Positions 1 to 4,925 of a stretch of 6,383 nucleotides of DNA are shown here, piece after piece. Origin of the DNA: Deltaproteobacteria bacterium (GTDB taxonomy: Bacteria > Desulfobacterota > Syntrophia > Syntrophales > UBA2185). The notes under the pieces are model-generated. The model made no database searches, was not told the DNA's origin, and worked only from the letters and a program-made list of their open reading frames with translations. Positions within the stretch are counted from its first letter, which is position 1. The number at the start of each line of letters is the position of its first letter. The stretch covers positions 1 to 6,383 of the forward strand of contig JAPLJQ010000263.1 of assembly GCA_026388495.1 (NCBI GenBank), read 5' to 3'. Position numbers and translations under genes: made by a program.

Positions 1-222
1 ATCGAGTGCCTCACGGAGGCGAACATGCTGATCAAGACCCTCTATTTCAAGGATGTCAAGGAATTCGGCGGCGGGATTGTCCGTCCGGCGGTCATCGAGA
101 CGGACAGCCCCCTCTACAAGGGCTATAAGTCGGTCATGATCTTTGCCAAAATCAAAAAAAGAGCATTCAAAGATGAGGTCTTCACCCTCACCTTCATGCC
201 GAATCTTGAATCCCTGCGATAG
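1..222 (+). CDS. LolA-like outer-membrane lipoprotein-sorting protein, C-terminal fragment
   Basis: The frame is open from base 1, so the gene begins outside the window and the ATG at 25 is probably internal. What is seen is about 73 residues with a 'LIKTLYFKDVKEFGG' stretch, then a charged beta-rich end finishing 'FTLTFMPNLESL'. This matches the C-terminal end of the LolA-like family, in which a '...GKLLKTLxFxDVKxxGG...' strand is followed by 'FTLxxLxxL'. Members of that family are periplasmic proteins that carry lipids or lipoproteins towards the outer membrane and are often encoded beside an RND/MMPL exporter. The stop (TAG 220-222) abuts the ATG of the following outer-membrane protein, which has no good Shine-Dalgarno of its own, so the two are probably one operon with coupled translation. 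The family call rests on a short tail only and the exact substrate cannot be told. Confidence 0.68.
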   Translation: MECLTEANMLIKTLYFKDVKEFGGGIVRPAVIETDSPLYKGYKSVMIFAKIKKRAFKDEVFTLTFMPNLESLR

Positions 223-1524
223 ATGAAACGTTTATCGTTCATACTTGTTTTTGTACTTCTGACGGCCCTTGTAGTAGCGGCAAGTGCCGAGGAGCAGTAC
301 ACCTTCGATCCCGCCGAAACCGAAAAGAAACCTTATCATATCGGCGGTTATGTGGAATTCAAGCCCATCCTCTTCGGGCCGGACCATGACGCCGCCTTTT
401 ACAAATTACGTTTTTACAATGCGGAACAGGGCAACACCCTGATGGAGTGGGACGGTAAGGTGCAACTGGAGGGAAGTTACGAAAAAGGCATCTTTCGGCT
501 CTACGCCAAGACCAACACCGATCTGAAATCCACCTATGCGGGCGGCTCCGAGCAAAGCCTCTTCTATGAGGCTTACGGTTCGATGAAGCCGTCGTCATCC
601 CTGAAGACCGATGTGGGCAAGAAAGCCATGAAATGGGGGAAGGGATACGCCTGGAGCCCCATGGCCTTCCTGGACCGGCCGAAAGACCCCGACGACCCGG
701 AGCTGGCACAGGAGGGCTACATCGTGACATCGGCGGACTACATCAAGAGTTTCGAAGGGCCTCTGAAGACGATCTCTTTCACGCCCGTTCTGCTGCCCGC
801 CTACAGCCATATCAATGACGAATCCTGGCAGACGGATAATCTGAATGTCGCCGGGCGGCTTTACCTGCTCCTTTATGACACGGACATCGATTTCGTTTTT
901 CTGGCCCGGGGAAGCAAGACGGACCGCTTCGGCGTGGATTTTTCCCGGAACGTCACCACCAATTTTGAGATTCACGGCGAATTTGCCTACATCCGCGATA
1001 ATCAGAAAAACGTCCTGGACGCCAACGGCAACAGCCGACAGATTAAAAACGACGTCCAAAGCTACCTCTTCGGCGTCCGCCACCTCACAGCTTTTGATCT
1101 GACGACCATTATCGAATACTACCACAATGGAACGGGATACAGCGCCGACGAGATGAAAAATTATTACGCCTATATCAACAGGGGCTACAATGCCTATCTC
1201 ACCACGGGGAGCGCTGCCACCCTGGTCAATGGCCAAAAAATGGCGGAAACCGGCTTCGGCCGGTTCAGCCCTATGGAGGATTACCTGTACGTACGCCTCA
1301 GCCAGAAGGAGCCTTTCGACATCCTCTATGTTACGCCGGCCCTGACCTGGATGATGAACCTGAATGACGGGAGTTATTCCCTGACGCCGGAACTTCTATA
1401 TACCGGCATTACCAACGTGGAACTGCGCCTCCGGACAGGGTTGATTGTCGGCGCGCGAAATATGGAATTCGGCGAGAAGCAGAACGACTACCGGATCGAA
1501 TTGCGGGCGGGGTACTATTTCTAA
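223..1524 (+). CDS. outer-membrane beta-barrel protein partnered with LolA-like/RND exporter
   Basis: This is a protein of 433 residues. It starts with a clear Sec signal peptide (MKR followed by a hydrophobic stretch, cleavage predicted after Ala-Ser-Ala at residue 22). The rest is rich in Tyr, Phe, Trp and alternating polar/hydrophobic strands, and it ends 'RAGYYF': a terminal Phe after an amphipathic strand is the usual signal for insertion by the BAM complex. A conserved-looking segment around residues 130-165 (KWGKGYAWSP, then DRPKDPDDPE) resembles barrels described as DUF1302-like or similar in deltaproteobacteria. It begins directly at the stop codon of the LolA-like gene, so translation is probably coupled. 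By context it is the outer-membrane partner of an export system whose inner-membrane part would lie upstream of the window. Transported substrate is unknown. The reverse-strand open frames across it are shadows. Confidence 0.8.
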   Translation: MKRLSFILVFVLLTALVVAASAEEQYTFDPAETEKKPYHIGGYVEFKPILFGPDHDAAFYKLRFYNAEQGNTLMEWDGKVQLEGSYEKGIFRLYAKTNTDLKSTYAGGSEQSLFYEAYGSMKPSSSLKTDVGKKAMKWGKGYAWSPMAFLDRPKDPDDPELAQEGYIVTSADYIKSFEGPLKTISFTPVLLPAYSHINDESWQTDNLNVAGRLYLLLYDTDIDFVFLARGSKTDRFGVDFSRNVTTNFEIHGEFAYIRDNQKNVLDANGNSRQIKNDVQSYLFGVRHLTAFDLTTIIEYYHNGTGYSADEMKNYYAYINRGYNAYLTTGSAATLVNGQKMAETGFGRFSPMEDYLYVRLSQKEPFDILYVTPALTWMMNLNDGSYSLTPELLYTGITNVELRLRTGLIVGARNMEFGEKQNDYRIELRAGYYF

Positions 1525-1598
1525 ACTATCGGCAAATCGTTCAATAAGGACAGGCGCGAAGGCTATATCGAATCATCGATGACCGCGTGAGGTCGGCA

Positions 1599-1627
1599 TT
1601 GACATTCATCCGTTTAATGCATAACAA
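1599..1627 (+). promoter_or_regulatory. possible sigma70 promoter for the MBL hydrolase
   Basis: A perfect -35 box TTGACA (1599-1604) is followed after 17 bases by TAACAA (1622-1627), or after 15 bases by CATAAC. The -10 match is poor, so this is tentative. If used, it gives a leader of about 110 nt containing the hairpin at 1661-1678. Confidence 0.33.
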
Positions 1628-1730
1628 AAGAGACGGGATAAACCACACCCCCCTTCAGATCCTGCCTTTCTCGGCAGGGGAGATGCTACGGGCAGCGGCA
1701 GTAGGTTAGTATCGCCCATCGTGAATCGCT

Positions 1731-1738
1731 GGAAAGGA
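1731..1738 (+). promoter_or_regulatory. Shine-Dalgarno deciding the TTG start
   Basis: GGAAAGGA lies 7 bases before the TTG at 1746. No comparable site precedes the first in-frame ATG, about 14 codons downstream, so the TTG is the better start. Confidence 0.65.
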
Positions 1739-1745
1739 TAACAAG

Positions 1746-2525
1746 TTGTTAATAATCACACAATATGGACCGGTTACCGTTTTTCACATGGGAAAACACG
1801 TTGCGGCCAATCGGAAATGGGTCCTTTATAAGACTCATGCATTTCAGTTGGACGATACCATGATCGATACCGGCACTGTTGCCGTTCAGAATGAATGGAA
1901 AACCAGGTTAAATGAAAATCGATGCGCGACCGTTATAAACACACATCATCATGAAGACCATATCGGTAACAACCGCCTCTTTCAGGAAAAATTCGGAGCC
2001 TCTATTTACGCGCATCCTGCTGCCCTGCCTTTTATTGAAGATCCCGAAAGAATCCTTATGCAATTTTATCGCAGAGTGGTGTGGGGCGTTCCGGCAATAT
2101 CTCACGGTCAATCTATCGGCGACAAAATATCGACTTCTCGTCATACGTTGCAGGTTATCCATACACCGGGACATTCTGCCGATCATATCTGCCTTTACGA
2201 ACCGGATAACGGTTGGTTATTTTCCGGTGACATCTTTTGCGGCAAACGGGTGGTGTACCTCCGGTCGGACGAGGATTTTTGGTTGACACTTAACTCATTG
2301 AGGAAATTAGCATCTCTTAATATTAAAACCATGTTCTGCGGGCTTAAGGGAGTCGTGGAGAACGGTGGAGAGGCGTTGAACCTTCATCAAAAGGGATTAC
2401 GACCTCATAAAATCAGGCGTCATCTCCTCGGTTACGAAGATAAGATGTATTATTTATCGAATGGTCACTTTTCAAAACAGAACGTAATTAACAGCATCAT
2501 CGGTAGGAAATGTTGTCCATTTTAA
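1746..2525 (+). CDS. metallo-beta-lactamase-fold hydrolase
   Basis: A protein of 259 residues, a usual length for single-domain MBL-fold hydrolases, read from a TTG start backed by GGAAAGGA. The metal motif is seen as THHHEDH (residues 66-72; ligands H67, H69, D71, H72), followed by TPGHS (H143) and SGD (D162). The usual last ligand, His of a GHG motif, should fall near residues 197-203, but the sequence there is FCGLKGVV, with Leu-Lys in the place of His. The end carries a helical segment with a '(Y)YLSNGHFSKQN' motif seen in a subfamily of uncharacterised bacterial MBL proteins. No signal peptide, so cytoplasmic. Substrate is unknown; the fold is shared by glyoxalase II, lactonases and others. 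The gene converges on the lytic transglycosylase and has no obvious functional link to its neighbours. Confidence 0.85.
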   Translation: MLIITQYGPVTVFHMGKHVAANRKWVLYKTHAFQLDDTMIDTGTVAVQNEWKTRLNENRCATVINTHHHEDHIGNNRLFQEKFGASIYAHPAALPFIEDPERILMQFYRRVVWGVPAISHGQSIGDKISTSRHTLQVIHTPGHSADHICLYEPDNGWLFSGDIFCGKRVVYLRSDEDFWLTLNSLRKLASLNIKTMFCGLKGVVENGGEALNLHQKGLRPHKIRRHLLGYEDKMYYLSNGHFSKQNVINSIIGRKCCPF

Positions 2526-2544
2526 GACTAATTTTAATCTTTAT

Positions 2545-2580
2545 AAAGTTGCGGGAATGACGACTTTTTGAAGTTTATCA
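2545..2580. repeat. possible remnant of a dispersed GCGGGAATGACGAC repeat / weak hairpin
   Basis: Between the two convergent genes lies GCGGGAATGACGAC followed by TTTTTGAAGTTTATCA. This resembles the end of palindromic dispersed repeats (TTCCCGC...GCGGGAATGACGAC...) common between genes of many proteobacteria; the matching left arm is absent, so it would be a half copy. The same bases form a weak stem (AAAGTTG 2545-2551 with CGACTTT 2561-2567, one G-T pair) ending in a short T-run, which might also help terminate the MBL transcript. The repeat identity is from memory and not tested. Confidence 0.3.
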
Positions 2581-2594
2581 GTTTTCCATCAGAC

Positions 2595-3167
2595 TTACAT
2601 AACGAATTGCCTGACGCGCCTGATCTTCCATATATAGTCCATTGTTTCAGGGTTGAAACCATTGATTAACCTGTTTTCTACTTCACACGGGCCAAGGTTA
2701 TAAGCTGCTAAAGCCAGGTCTCTATCTTTGAATTTTTTAAGCAGCATCTTATAGTATTTTGTCCCCGCTTTAAGGTTGTTTATCGGATGTTCGATGTCGT
2801 TGAAACCCATATCCATCCCGGTCGTTCTTTTAACTCCCATCAGGCCTACGGCGCCACCACTGGATTCGGCTTCTTCATCTGTTAACGACTCAACGATAGT
2901 AATGGCCTTAATGTCTTTTGAACTTGTATAATACTTTTTTGATATTTGCTTGATTTCACTGCCATATTTTCTCTCTACAGTATTCACCAGTCTGCGAATC
3001 TGTTCGTCGCTTGCCCATAGAATTGATTTCCCTATGGCTTCCTCAACTGTCTTGCTATAGACCTTCTGGTATAAAGAGCTTTCTCCTCTTAATCTGTTTT
3101 CGTAGTTAGGCGCTATTAATAAAGTAATAGTGATAGCCACAAAAAATAAAATTAAAAGTTTTTGCAT
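2595..3167 (-). CDS. SLT-domain lytic transglycosylase, membrane-anchored
   Basis: A protein of 190 residues. Residues 3-20 form a hydrophobic signal peptide or membrane anchor without a clear cleavage site. Residues 55-80 are helical, and then comes the lysozyme-like SLT domain: catalytic Glu in IVES (E93-S94), GLMGV (108-112), the NLxAGxxYY segment (131-139) and AAYNLGP (154-160). Such enzymes cut the peptidoglycan glycan strand between MurNAc and GlcNAc with formation of 1,6-anhydroMurNAc, acting in the periplasm. Family members usually have GLMQ; here Gln is replaced by Gly. The start is well supported by AGGAGG (complement of 3175-3180) 7 bases upstream. It is transcribed on its own: the csp terminator lies between it and csp. 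The gene is A+T-rich compared with the window flanks. Confidence 0.85.
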   Translation of the reverse strand: MQKLLILFFVAITITLLIAPNYENRLRGESSLYQKVYSKTVEEAIGKSILWASDEQIRRLVNTVERKYGSEIKQISKKYYTSSKDIKAITIVESLTDEEAESSGGAVGLMGVKRTTGMDMGFNDIEHPINNLKAGTKYYKMLLKKFKDRDLALAAYNLGPCEVENRLINGFNPETMDYIWKIRRVRQFVM

Positions 3168-3208
3168 GATTTACCCTCCTGCAAGCAAGTCTTGACTGTC
3201 ATCATTTT

Positions 3209-3231
3209 AAGCATGTATCAAAAGCATGCAT
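3209..3231. repeat. short direct repeat upstream of the transglycosylase gene
   Basis: AAGCATGTAT (3209-3218) is repeated as AAGCATGCAT (3222-3231), 9 of 10 bases identical and 13 bases apart. It sits upstream of the transglycosylase start, where a promoter or operator would be; on the minus strand a TAAAAT -10-like box overlaps this stretch but lacks a good -35. It may be chance. Confidence 0.25.
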
Positions 3232-3241
3232 GGTTTTTTAC

Positions 3242-3290
3242 AAAAAAAAAGAGGCGCTCCGGTATATGGGAAACCATAGAGGAGCACCTC
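3242..3290 (-). terminator. intrinsic terminator of the cold-shock gene
   Basis: A long hairpin lies about 20 bases after the csp stop: the arms at 3251-3260 and 3281-3290 pair over 10 bases with one mismatch, and inside them TATGG and CCATA form a second stem closed by a four-base loop. On the minus strand it is followed by nine T (complement of 3242-3250). The plus strand also has a T5 (3291-3295), so it could work in both directions. It isolates csp from the transglycosylase gene. Confidence 0.85.
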
Positions 3291-3308
3291 TTTTTAAAAA
3301 TCGTTAAC

Positions 3309-3509
3309 TTATATGATTTTCACGTTTTCTGCGGCCGGGCCTTTCTGGCCCTTTGTGATATCGAAACTGACACGCTGGCCCTCATTCAATGTCTTGAATC
3401 CACTGGCTTGAATAGCACTGAAATGAACAAACACATCGCCACCGTCATCTTTTTCGATGAACCCAAAGCCTTTGCCTTCATTGAACCATTTTACTTTACC
3501 TTCTGACAT
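3309..3509 (-). CDS. cspA: CspA-family cold-shock protein
   Basis: A protein of 66 residues, exactly the family's size, consisting of one OB-fold cold-shock domain. It shows KVKWFNEGKGFGFI (RNP1 KGFGFI, residues 13-18), VFVHF (RNP2, residues 26-30), SAIQ, and the conserved GQKGPAAENV end. These proteins bind single-stranded RNA and DNA through the aromatic residues of RNP1/RNP2, melt RNA structure and can act as transcription antiterminators. The start has GGGAGG (complement of 3519-3524) 9 bases upstream. It is monocistronic: strong promoter at 3654-3682, long leader, and a strong terminator just downstream. Whether it is cold-induced or constitutive cannot be told from the protein; the long leader favours post-transcriptional control. 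The symbol is given at family level, since genomes often carry several paralogues. Confidence 0.95.
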   Translation of the reverse strand: MSEGKVKWFNEGKGFGFIEKDDGGDVFVHFSAIQASGFKTLNEGQRVSFDITKGQKGPAAENVKII

Positions 3510-3647
3510 CGCTTATATCCTCCCTTCTCAAAATTCTCTTAAGTCGGATTTCCACTATGACAGAAAGAAAAAAGCCACTCATACTCTAAAAAAGCATGGT
3601 GGCAATCCTTTGCACTTCAAAATGTCTTAATCCAAACTTACTTAGTG
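3510..3647 (-). promoter_or_regulatory. long 5' leader of csp with terminator-like hairpin
   Basis: The predicted start point near 3647 gives a leader of about 138 nt, in the range of E. coli cspA-type leaders. On the minus strand, GCCAC-CAT (complement of 3603-3596) can pair with ATG-A-GTGGC (complement of 3581-3574), 8 pairs with one bulged A, directly followed by TTTTTTCTTTC (complement of 3573-3563). This has the form of an intrinsic terminator inside the leader, about 55 bases before the start codon. Other segments (an early CACTA and a GGATT; a later TAGTG and AATCC) could form competing pairs. Attenuation is inferred, not shown. Confidence 0.5.
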
Positions 3648-3653
3648 GCGAAC

Positions 3654-3682
3654 AATATATTGCAGCCTTTATCGAAAGTCAA
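3654..3682 (-). promoter_or_regulatory. sigma70 promoter of csp
   Basis: On the minus strand TTGACT (complement of 3677-3682) is followed after 17 bases by TATATT (complement of 3654-3659): five of six matches in each box with ideal spacing. Upstream of the -35 box (3683-3720) is a run of A/T bases that could act as an UP element. Confidence 0.75.
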
Positions 3683-3755
3683 GGATTATTCTTTAATTAT
3701 TTCAATAATAATATTTTTTTGTCTTTCGAGTGACTTCAAATGAGCGATCGTTTTC

Positions 3756-3761
3756 TGTAAT
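3756..3761 (+). promoter_or_regulatory. possible -10 box of the selenoprotein/VKOR operon
   Basis: TGTAAT matches five of six bases of the -10 consensus and lies 35 bases before the leader ORF, on the divergent side of the csp promoter. The best -35 (TTCAAA, 3735-3740) is imperfect and only 15 bases away, so this is weak. The nearby TTGACG (3768-3773) has no usable -10 box. Confidence 0.22.
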
Positions 3762-3781
3762 CCACACTTGACGTGCCCCGC

Positions 3782-3788
3782 GGGAGGG
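3782..3788 (+). promoter_or_regulatory. strong Shine-Dalgarno of the leader ORF
   Basis: GGGAGGG with GGAGG centred 8 bases before the ATG at 3796. The site overlaps a perfect palindrome CCCGCGGG (3777-3784), which could partly hide it in a local hairpin. Confidence 0.6.
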
Positions 3789-3795
3789 TGTTAGC

Positions 3796-3861
3796 ATGAA
3801 GCCACTGTACAAGGTGGATATCAAAGGAGCCGTACGGGACGTTTTACGGGGAAAGACATGA
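3796..3861 (+). CDS. 21-codon leader peptide ORF coupled to the selenoprotein
   Basis: A short frame beginning MKPLYKVDIK and ending at a TGA (3859-3861) that overlaps the selenoprotein ATG as ATGA. It has by far the best ribosome-binding site in the vicinity, whereas the selenoprotein start has only a modest GGGGAAAG before it. This layout suggests translational coupling: ribosomes loaded on the small ORF re-initiate at the selenoprotein. The peptide has no signal sequence and I do not recognise it. It could be a functional small protein, a leader, or a remnant of a larger gene; its reality rests on the SD and the overlap. Confidence 0.5.
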   Translation: MKPLYKVDIKGAVRDVLRGKT

Positions 3862-4835
3862 GAAAACTCATTTTATTAGGAGCTTTACCGTTTATTATTT
3901 TCACCCTCTTTCCGATTTCTAATATCCATGCCGAGATATCCAATCTGGTCGTAATTCACGGCAGCCATTTGAACGGCTACGTCCTCCCCTGCCCAACCTG
4001 AGGCAATAAAGCACTGGGCGGTCTGGCCCGGCGTGCAGCCTTTGTGGAAGGTATCAGAAGCGAAGGAAAAACGCTTCTGGTTGTGGATTCAGGGCATCTG
4101 TTTAACGACACATCGACATCTTCACATTCCGAACGGGCCCCGGACAGAGCCAGGCTGATCACCCGCGCATACAAACGCATGGGAATTGCAGCCGTCAACG
4201 TGGGTGATTCAGACCTGAAGCTGGGGCTGTCTTTTCTGCGGCAGGAGGCATCCCTGGGATTTCCCCTGATCTCCGCAAATCTGATGGAACGATCAAGGGG
4301 TACGCCGATTTTCCCGCCCTATATCATCAAAAAAGCCGAGGGCGTCCGGGTGGCTTTCTTCGGCCTTCTCTCCCCGGACATGAGCCCGTCCGTCCGAGAG
4401 ACAATGGGAAAAAGGGTTGTTATTAAAGATCCCGTCGAGACGGCTAAAGCTGTGATGGAAACGCTCCGGAAACAGGCGGACATCATCATCCTTCTGTCTG
4501 ATCTGGGACTGGATAAAGAGCGTGAGATCCTCAGGCAGGTGACAGGCATTCATGTCGTCCTGGGCGGACGGGAAGGTCAATATACCCTGTCGCCTATATG
4601 GGAAGGGAAAACCCCGATTCTTCAGTCGTACAAAAAAGGGATGTATGCAGGGAAACTTCAATTCACCATTTCAGACGCCTCCTTTCATTTTGAAAAAGAC
4701 GGACAGGCGGGCGCTAACCATATTCAATGGACGTTGATTCCCCTGGACAAATCCCTGCCGGAAGACAAAACGATTTCCGGGTGGATCAGGAAGGCTGGAT
4801 TCGCGGACGATATTGAAAGACCGCCCCTTTATTGA
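3858..4835 (+). CDS. secreted selenoprotein, UshA-like metallophosphatase fold with CPTU motif
   Basis: A protein of 325 residues if the in-frame TGA at 3999-4001 (codon 48) is read as selenocysteine. Residues 1-25 are a signal peptide (hydrophobic core, cleavage after IHA). Then comes NLVVIHGSHLNGYV, the motif CPTU (C45, U48) and GGLARRAAFVEGIRSEGK. The latter is the hallmark of the 5'-nucleotidase/UshA N-terminal domain, as are LLVVDSG (74-79), SANL (139-142) and FFGLLSPD. The frame is continuous in homology on both sides of the TGA. The C-terminal nucleotidase domain is absent. The usual metal ligands are replaced: DxH by H37/N39, GD by G79-H80, GNH by G116-D117-S118, SHLG by SDLG (214-217), GGHSH by GGREG (236-240). 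It is therefore probably not a phosphatase; CxxU points to a redox role in the periplasm. It is followed by the VKOR-DsbA gene. Without recoding, translation would restart at GTG 4044 and lose the signal peptide. Confidence 0.82.
3999..4036 (+). promoter_or_regulatory. UGA selenocysteine codon and bacterial SECIS hairpin
   Basis: Downstream of TGA (3999-4001), GCAC (4011-4014) pairs with GTGC (4033-4036), and GGGC (4016-4019) pairs with GCCC (4026-4029), closing a six-base loop GGTCTG (4020-4025). U4015 can also pair with G4030, and C4014 with G4031. The loop begins 19 bases after the TGA, inside the usual window for bacterial SECIS elements, and GGUCUG contains the G-U bases read by SelB; the same hexamer is in the apical loop of the E. 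coli fdhF SECIS. The hairpin lies within coding sequence and also encodes the conserved GGLARR-type segment. Confidence 0.8.
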
Positions 4836-4846
4836 TGATCTCCTCC

Positions 4847-4869
4847 GGCTAAAATGTTCGCATTTTGCC
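4847..4869 (+). other. intercistronic hairpin with UUCG loop
   Basis: Between the selenoprotein and VKOR-DsbA genes, AAAATG (4851-4856) and CATTTT (4861-4866) pair around a TTCG tetraloop, extended by GGC (4847-4849) and GCC (4867-4869) with one bulged T. There is no following T-run, so it is not a terminator; it could stabilise or process the mRNA between the two genes. A competing small stem (GCCT 4867-4870 with AGGC 4881-4884) is also possible. Confidence 0.4.
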
Positions 4870-4925
4870 TTGATCTGATGAGGCGAAATTGATACGTTCG
4901 GCAAAACCCGCATTAAGGCAGAAAA

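Larger units (their letters stand above)
1525..1745 (+). other. gene-free leader region of the MBL hydrolase gene
   Basis: No convincing ORF is seen here. The region holds a possible promoter (1599-1627), a GC-rich hairpin (CCTGCC 1661-1666 pairing with GGCAGG 1673-1678, loop of 6) and, just before the next gene, a good Shine-Dalgarno. Two further GGCAG copies (1691-1695 and 1697-1701) could compete for the same CTGCC arm, so alternative folds are possible. The hairpin is not followed by a T-run and so is not an intrinsic terminator. I recognise no known riboswitch class. No clear terminator for the upstream barrel gene is visible. Confidence 0.4.

Noticed and set aside
595..1236. Reverse-strand open frame of 213 codons over the barrel gene
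   Set aside because: It is a shadow of the clear outer-membrane protein frame and has no recognisable motif.
1661..1678. GC-rich hairpin as terminator of the barrel gene
   Set aside because: There is no T-run after it and it lies about 140 bases from the stop; it more likely belongs to the leader of the next gene.
3162..3506. Plus-strand frame opposite the cold-shock gene
   Set aside because: It covers csp antisense and its terminator, with no motif or good start. The csp frame is unambiguous.
3768..3773. TTGACG as the -35 box of the selenoprotein operon
   Set aside because: The matching -10 position (about 3791) is a poor TTAGCA and would start transcription after the strong SD and leader start codon.
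3858..4001. Pseudogene caused by a nonsense TGA
   Set aside because: The rest of the frame is intact, the stop is TGA and not TAA/TAG, it sits in a CxxU context, and a SECIS-type hairpin follows at the right distance.
4044..4835. Separate 263-residue gene starting at GTG 4044
   Set aside because: The GTG is inside the conserved GGLARRAAFVEG segment, lacks an SD, and would remove the signal peptide. Reading through the TGA at 3999 restores a full secreted protein.
3858..4835. Functional 5'-nucleotidase / UshA enzyme
   Set aside because: Canonical metal ligands are changed in all five motifs and the C-terminal nucleotidase domain is absent.
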